Shown: piece after piece, positions 10,093 through 13,134 of the stretch
Layout of the letters: the number at the start of each line of letters is the position of its first letter
How positions within the stretch are numbered: the stretch's first letter is position 1
Origin: Nocardioidaceae bacterium
GTDB taxonomy: Bacteria; Actinomycetota; Actinomycetes; Propionibacteriales; Nocardioidaceae
Reading direction: 5' to 3'
Length of the DNA: 13,134 bases
NCBI GenBank assembly: GCA_025965395.1
Contig: JAOPXA010000244.1
Location: 1-13,134, forward strand
Notes under the pieces: generated by a model
The model's input: the letters and a program-made list of their open reading frames with translations, nothing else
What the model was told of the DNA's origin: nothing
Databases searched by the model: none
Position numbers and translations under genes: made by a program

Positions 10093-10098
10093 TGCCGT

Positions 10099-11049
10099 AT
10101 GGAGTTGCGGCGACTCGGTCACACGGGCCTCGAAGTCTCCTGCCTTGCCCTCGGGACCATGGGGTGGGGCGAGTCCACCGACCAGCATGAGGCGCGGGAC
10201 ATCCTCGGCATCTACCGAGACGCGGGCGGCACCTTGATCGACACTGCCTGGGCCTACGGCGATGGCTCCTCCGAGACGCTAGTCGGTCAGTTGGTCGCTG
10301 AGGCTGGTGCCCGCGACGACGTGGTCCTGGCCACCAAGGCAGGGCTCCTGATGCGCGGCGACCGGCGTCGCGACGCCTCTCGCCGTACGTTGCTCACTCA
10401 GCTGGACCAATCTCTCGAGCGTCTGCAGACCGACCACGTCGACCTCTGGCAGGTGCACATCTGGGACGACGCCACTCCCCTGCACGAGACCTTGTCGGCG
10501 CTCAGCTATGCCGTTCAGTCGGGCCGTGCACGCTACGTCGGCATCTCCAACTACACCGGATGGCAGACGGCTTACGCCCATACGCTTCTTGGCTCGCGCG
10601 CCGAGCCGGTCACCCTCGCCAGCACGCAGGTCGAGTATTCGCTGCTCAACCGCGCGATCGAGCCCGAAGTGGCCCCGGCCGTCGAGGAATTGGGTATGGG
10701 CATGCTTGCCTGGTCGCCGCTAGGCCGCGGGGTCCTGACGGGCAAGTATCGGCATGGCATACCGGGTGATTCGCGGGCTGCGACGTCCCACATGGACCGG
10801 TTCGTGACACCGTATCTCGAGGGAACTTCGCGGTCCATCGTCGAAGCGGTCGCCCGCGCAGCCGACGGGCTTCAGCTCTCGTGTGGCGAGGTCGCGCTGG
10901 CCTGGGTGCTGGGTCGGCCCGGCGTCACCTCGGCCGTCATCGGGGCGCGCACGGCGACTCAGCTCAAAGGTTCGCTCCAGGCTGAGCAGGTGACTTTGCC
11001 CCCCGCTATCGTTCAAGCACTCGATGACGTTTCGGAGGTGGCGCGCTAG
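10099..11049 (+). CDS. aldo/keto reductase
   Basis: NADPH-dependent oxidoreductase of the aldo/keto reductase superfamily, 316 residues, cytoplasmic, substrate unknown. The sequence resembles the bacterial YghZ/potassium-channel beta-subunit-like and general oxidoreductase branch. The (beta/alpha)8 barrel is complete. The catalytic tetrad is Asp48 and Tyr53 (LIDTAWAYGDG), Lys80 (LATKAG) and His120 (LWQVHIWDD). Cofactor-contact motifs follow: YVGISNYTGWQ near 146-156, QVEYSLLNR near 177-185, SPLGRGVLTGKY near 207-218, and a C-terminal SAVIGARTATQL near 278-289. The ATG at 10099 lies six bases after a TAGCCT box. The stop codon overlaps the GTG of the next gene by one base (TAGTG), so the two genes are probably co-transcribed and translationally coupled. 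No missing active-site residue is seen. Confidence 0.93.
   Translation: MELRRLGHTGLEVSCLALGTMGWGESTDQHEARDILGIYRDAGGTLIDTAWAYGDGSSETLVGQLVAEAGARDDVVLATKAGLLMRGDRRRDASRRTLLTQLDQSLERLQTDHVDLWQVHIWDDATPLHETLSALSYAVQSGRARYVGISNYTGWQTAYAHTLLGSRAEPVTLASTQVEYSLLNRAIEPEVAPAVEELGMGMLAWSPLGRGVLTGKYRHGIPGDSRAATSHMDRFVTPYLEGTSRSIVEAVARAADGLQLSCGEVALAWVLGRPGVTSAVIGARTATQLKGSLQAEQVTLPPAIVQALDDVSEVAR
11034..11038 (+). promoter_or_regulatory. Shine-Dalgarno GGAGG of the DUF5703-type gene
   Basis: GGAGG within the last codons of the aldo/keto reductase gene ends ten bases before the GTG at 11049. It supports that start and translation as part of the same mRNA. Confidence 0.55.
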
Positions 11050-11231
11050 TGGAATGGGAGTTCTGGAGGTTCTCGTTGGGCCGCCATCACTCGCGCAATG
11101 CGGTGCGCCAGATGCTCACTCACGCGGCTGAGTATCAGGGGTGGGAGCTTGATCGCGTCCGGATCGACTCCGATGGTGAACGCAAGATCATCCTTCGCCG
11201 CAAGGTTATCCGCATGCGCAGCACTTTGTAG
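11049..11231 (+). CDS. small DUF5703-type protein of unknown function
   Basis: A 60-residue, strongly basic protein without signal peptide or membrane segment. I recognise the pattern of the actinobacterial DUF5703 family: an initial beta strand (EWEFWRFSL), then SRNAVRQMLTHAAEYQGWEL near 15-34, a strand RVRIDSDGERKIILRRK near 36-52, and a basic end VIRMRSTL. The length matches the family. No catalytic motif is visible, and the layout of strand, helix and two strands suggests a small alpha/beta fold. It starts at GTG 11049, inside the stop codon of the aldo/keto reductase gene, with a GGAGG upstream, so it depends on that transcript. It converges on the M20 peptidase gene 15 bases away. The family's function is unknown to me, and co-occurrence near uppP and mshC is all the context offers. 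Confidence 0.82.
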   Translation: MEWEFWRFSLGRHHSRNAVRQMLTHAAEYQGWELDRVRIDSDGERKIILRRKVIRMRSTL

Positions 11232-11233
11232 GG

Positions 11234-11250
11234 CTGAGAACTCGGCTCAG
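11234..11250. terminator. short hairpin between the DUF5703-type and M20 genes, weak terminator candidate
   Basis: CTGAG (11234-11238) pairs with CTCAG (11246-11250) around a seven-base loop in the 15-base gap between convergent stop codons. An alternative pairing is CTCGG 11241-11245 with CCGAG 11257-11261. There is no T-run. The support is mostly positional. Confidence 0.25.
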
Positions 11251-12563
11251 ACAAGTCCGAGGAACGTGTCGAAGACCCGAGATCCGAATTCAAGCGAATC
11301 GATCGGGACGCGCTCGTCGACGCCGTGGAAGAGTGCGGTGAAGTCTAGGTCGGCGGGAAGCCGCAGCGGAGCAAAGCCATACGACGTGATGCCGAGCTTG
11401 CTCCACGCCTTGGCGTCCGTGCCGCCTGACATGACAAAGGGCGCGATATGCGCCTCTGGGTCCTCACTGTGCAGCGCGACGGTCATTGCGTCGACGAGGT
11501 CGCCAGCGAAGGCATACTCCAAGGCGATGTCCTGGATGTAGGGTTCGACGCGAACCTCAGTGCCGACGAGGCCCTGGATGGCGGGCAAAAACGTGTCAGC
11601 GTGGCCAGGGAGGTAGCGACCGTCGACATACGCCACGGCCTCACCGGGAATGACGTTGTGCTTGTATCCGGCCTGCAACATGGTCGGGTTGGTCGAGTTG
11701 CGGACGCCGGCGCCCAGCATGCGCACGGCGGGCCCAAAGTGCTCGAGCAGCACATCGGGGTCCGTAGAGTCGCTGCCTGTTAGTTCACGGACCTTGGCGA
11801 GCAGCAGTTGCATCGACGGGCCAGGGTCGGCCGGCCATGGGTGTTCGCCGAGAGTCACGAGTGCCCGCGCCAAATGCGTGATGGCGTTGTCGGAATTCTT
11901 CATCGAGCCGTGCCCGGCGGTGCCTTGGGCCGTCAGCCGCATCCAGGCGATCCCCTTCTCGCCAGTCTCCACGAGATAGAGGCGTTTGCCGCCCACCACC
12001 GTGGAGAACCCACCGACCTCGCCGATCGCTTCGGTCAGACCTTCAAACAGTTCAGGGTGGTGGTCGACGAGCCAGTGAGCGCCAAGGACTCCCCCGGCCT
12101 CTTCATCGGCGGCGAAGACGAGCGTGATCGGACGATCGGGGATCGCGCCGGCTCGTTGGCGTGCTCGCACGACGGACAGCAGCATCGCGTCGAAGTCCTT
12201 CATGTCGACCGCGCCGCGACCGATGACGTAACCATCTGAGATTTCGGCGGCAAAGGGGTCGAACTTCCAGTCGGAAGCCTGGGCGGGCACGACGTCGAGG
12301 TGACCGTGCAGCAGGAGCCCCCCGCGCGACGAGTTTTGGTTGCCCCATCGTGCAACTAGGGTTGCCCGGCCGGTTTGAGACTCGAAGATCTCGGACTCGA
12401 TGCCGACGTCGCTGAGCGACGCGGCGACATACTCCGCTGCCTTGCGCTCCCCCGGACCCGAGCTGTCACCGAAGTTCGAGGTGTCGATACGGATCAGGTC
12501 GCGACAGATCTCGACTACGTCAGCGGCTGGGTCGTAGGAGGCTCGGTCTACAGAGGTGGGCAT
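11247..12563 (-). CDS. M20 family zinc metallopeptidase (ArgE/DapE/ACY1/CPG2-like)
   Basis: Cytoplasmic co-catalytic metallopeptidase or deacylase, 438 residues, typical of the family. Conserved features: HGHLDVVP with zinc ligand His88 and Asp90; GRGAVDMKDF with bridging Asp120; FAADEEAGG with general base Glu154 and ligand Glu155; Glu182 in GEVGG; AGHGS around His218 in the dimerisation lid domain; VDGRYLPG near 313-320; and the terminal ligand His413 in FHGVDERVP. All ligands are present, so the enzyme should be active. The sequence matches the general M20/M25/M40 group (as in Rv2141c) better than a dedicated DapE or ArgE, so substrate is unassigned; a dipeptide or N-acyl amino acid is likely. 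The ATG at 12561-12563 lies six bases after TAGTAT and nine bases after the SRPBCC stop. It may be both operonic and separately transcribed. Confidence 0.92.
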   Translation of the reverse strand: MPTSVDRASYDPAADVVEICRDLIRIDTSNFGDSSGPGERKAAEYVAASLSDVGIESEIFESQTGRATLVARWGNQNSSRGGLLLHGHLDVVPAQASDWKFDPFAAEISDGYVIGRGAVDMKDFDAMLLSVVRARQRAGAIPDRPITLVFAADEEAGGVLGAHWLVDHHPELFEGLTEAIGEVGGFSTVVGGKRLYLVETGEKGIAWMRLTAQGTAGHGSMKNSDNAITHLARALVTLGEHPWPADPGPSMQLLLAKVRELTGSDSTDPDVLLEHFGPAVRMLGAGVRNSTNPTMLQAGYKHNVIPGEAVAYVDGRYLPGHADTFLPAIQGLVGTEVRVEPYIQDIALEYAFAGDLVDAMTVALHSEDPEAHIAPFVMSGGTDAKAWSKLGITSYGFAPLRLPADLDFTALFHGVDERVPIDSLEFGSRVFDTFLGLV

Positions 12564-12569
12564 GTCCCC

Positions 12570-12575
12570 ATACTA
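12570..12575 (-). promoter_or_regulatory. -10 box TAGTAT of the M20 gene, overlapping the SRPBCC stop codon
   Basis: Minus-strand TAGTAT, six bases (GGGGAC), then the ATG at 12563. The TAG at 12573-12575 is also the stop codon of the SRPBCC gene, so the promoter lies within the end of that gene. No properly spaced Shine-Dalgarno is present. Confidence 0.5.
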
Positions 12576-13007
12576 AGAGTCCGCGAGCAGGCCTGACACG
12601 ACGCGACCGAAGAGAACCTTGCTGACCAGGGTGCTGGGCCGCTCAAGGAAGCGCGGGCCCGCCAGCGTGGCATCTTCGCGCCACACGACGTCACAACCGC
12701 TAGGCGACGACGTTACCGTGACCTCAGCCCATCCCGTGACAACCTTGCCCTCCTTCTCGATGCGACAGAAGCCGCGCCCGCCGTCCGTCGGCGGCTCCCA
12801 CACCGTGACCCGCATCGGATCGTCGAAGCCGAGACGCGCGACGCCCGTACGCGCGATGAAGAGCGTCCCGACGCCCTCGTGTGTCGGGCCTTCGCGGTGA
12901 ATCTTGGTGAAGGGAACGTGCTTCCCGTGGGCCTCCCAGAGCGTCAGGCGGCGCCAGGCCTCTTCAGCAGTTAGCGAGCTGGTGCGAGTGATCTCAATGA
13001 GCGCCAT
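12573..13007 (-). CDS. SRPBCC (START/Bet v 1-like) family protein
   Basis: Soluble 144-residue protein with the outline of an SRPBCC or polyketide-cyclase/dehydrase-like helix-grip fold: a first strand ALIEITRTSSLTAEEAWRRL (2-21), a helix, LWEAHGKHVPFTKI (23-36), the central strands VGTLFIARTGVARLGFDDPM (46-65) and VTVWEPP (67-73), and a last long helix from about 118. Such proteins bind hydrophobic ligands in a deep cavity. No ligand or enzyme activity can be named. The ATG at 13005-13007 lies six bases after a TATGCT box, suggesting a leaderless transcript. The M20 gene starts nine bases downstream, so the two may be co-transcribed. It diverges from the AAA ATPase gene at the right edge. 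Fold assignment is by sequence pattern only. Confidence 0.8.
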   Translation of the reverse strand: MALIEITRTSSLTAEEAWRRLTLWEAHGKHVPFTKIHREGPTHEGVGTLFIARTGVARLGFDDPMRVTVWEPPTDGGRGFCRIEKEGKVVTGWAEVTVTSSPSGCDVVWREDATLAGPRFLERPSTLVSKVLFGRVVSGLLADS

Positions 13008-13013
13008 ACCGCG

Positions 13014-13019
13014 AGCATA
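13014..13019 (-). promoter_or_regulatory. -10 box TATGCT of the SRPBCC gene (leaderless)
   Basis: Minus-strand TATGCT, six bases (CGCGGT), then the ATG at 13007. It is ten bases from the divergent TAGGCT box at 13030. Confidence 0.55.
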
Positions 13020-13029
13020 AGTGCGGGGC

Positions 13030-13035
13030 TAGGCT
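13030..13035 (+). promoter_or_regulatory. -10 box TAGGCT of the right-edge AAA ATPase gene (leadered)
   Basis: TAGGCT on the plus strand predicts a start near 13042 and a leader of about 24 bases carrying AGGAG at 13056-13060. It is the one TAGGCT in the window not placed directly at a start codon. Confidence 0.45.
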
Positions 13036-13065
13036 TTTGCTTGTCTCGATTCTTTAGGAGTGCCG

Positions 13066-13134
13066 GTGCCGAGAACTATGCCATTCACGTCTGTCAGCGA
13101 TGTCGCGGTGCGACTCGAGGCTGCAGGCTACCTG
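13066..13134 (+). CDS. probable MoxR-type AAA family ATPase, first 23 residues (runs off right edge)
   Basis: Only the extreme N-terminus is present: MPRTMPFTSVSDVAVRLEAA then GYL. The pattern FTSV-DV-RL--AGYL is what I know from the start of actinobacterial MoxR/CoxD-like AAA ATPases, which act as chaperones for von Willebrand factor A partners, but the Walker A motif lies beyond the window. The GTG at 13066 is chosen because AGGAG at 13056-13060 ends five bases before it. GTG 13060 and ATG 13078 are in-frame alternatives with poor spacing. The gene diverges from the SRPBCC gene. The product name is tentative. Confidence 0.5.
   Translation, partial: MPRTMPFTSVSDVAVRLEAAGYL

Overview
The window reads as a gene-dense, high-GC actinobacterial chromosome segment. 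The clearest lineage marker is mshC, the mycothiol-specific ligase, because mycothiol is made only by Actinobacteria. GTG starts, 1-4 base gene overlaps and TANNNT -10 boxes six bases before start codons also fit this group. A Nocardioidaceae-like (Propionibacteriales) origin is my impression from the protein sequences and is not proven. Gene content partly parallels the Mycobacterium tuberculosis Rv2118c-Rv2141c neighbourhood (trmI, metH, PAC2, mshC, uppP, M20 peptidase).

Layout. Bases 1-2053 (minus strand) hold a tightly coupled three-gene operon: HAD hydrolase, site-2 protease, and trmI running off the left edge. Divergent from it is metH (plus, to 5921), the cobalamin-dependent methionine synthase, followed by a PAC2-family gene with its own apparent promoter. 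PAC2 converges on mshC (minus) across a large palindrome that includes both stop codons. A CorA-type transporter gene diverges from mshC and converges on uppP (minus) across a nested palindrome. An aldo/keto reductase diverges from uppP and is coupled to a 60-residue DUF5703-type gene (plus). That pair converges on an M20 metallopeptidase (minus), preceded nine bases upstream by an SRPBCC-fold gene (minus). The right edge holds the first 23 codons of a probable MoxR-type AAA ATPase (plus).

The functions are housekeeping: methionine and folate C1 metabolism (metH), thiol redox buffer synthesis (mshC), undecaprenyl phosphate recycling for the cell wall (uppP), divalent metal transport (corA), tRNA modification (trmI) and peptide or acyl-amino-acid hydrolysis (M20). 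I see no mobile element, CRISPR array, RNA gene or gene-free stretch over 300 bases.

The most notable non-coding pattern is that seven gene starts lie exactly six bases after a TANNNT box (usually TAGGCT), which predicts leaderless transcripts. I did not find a convincing new multi-gene system.
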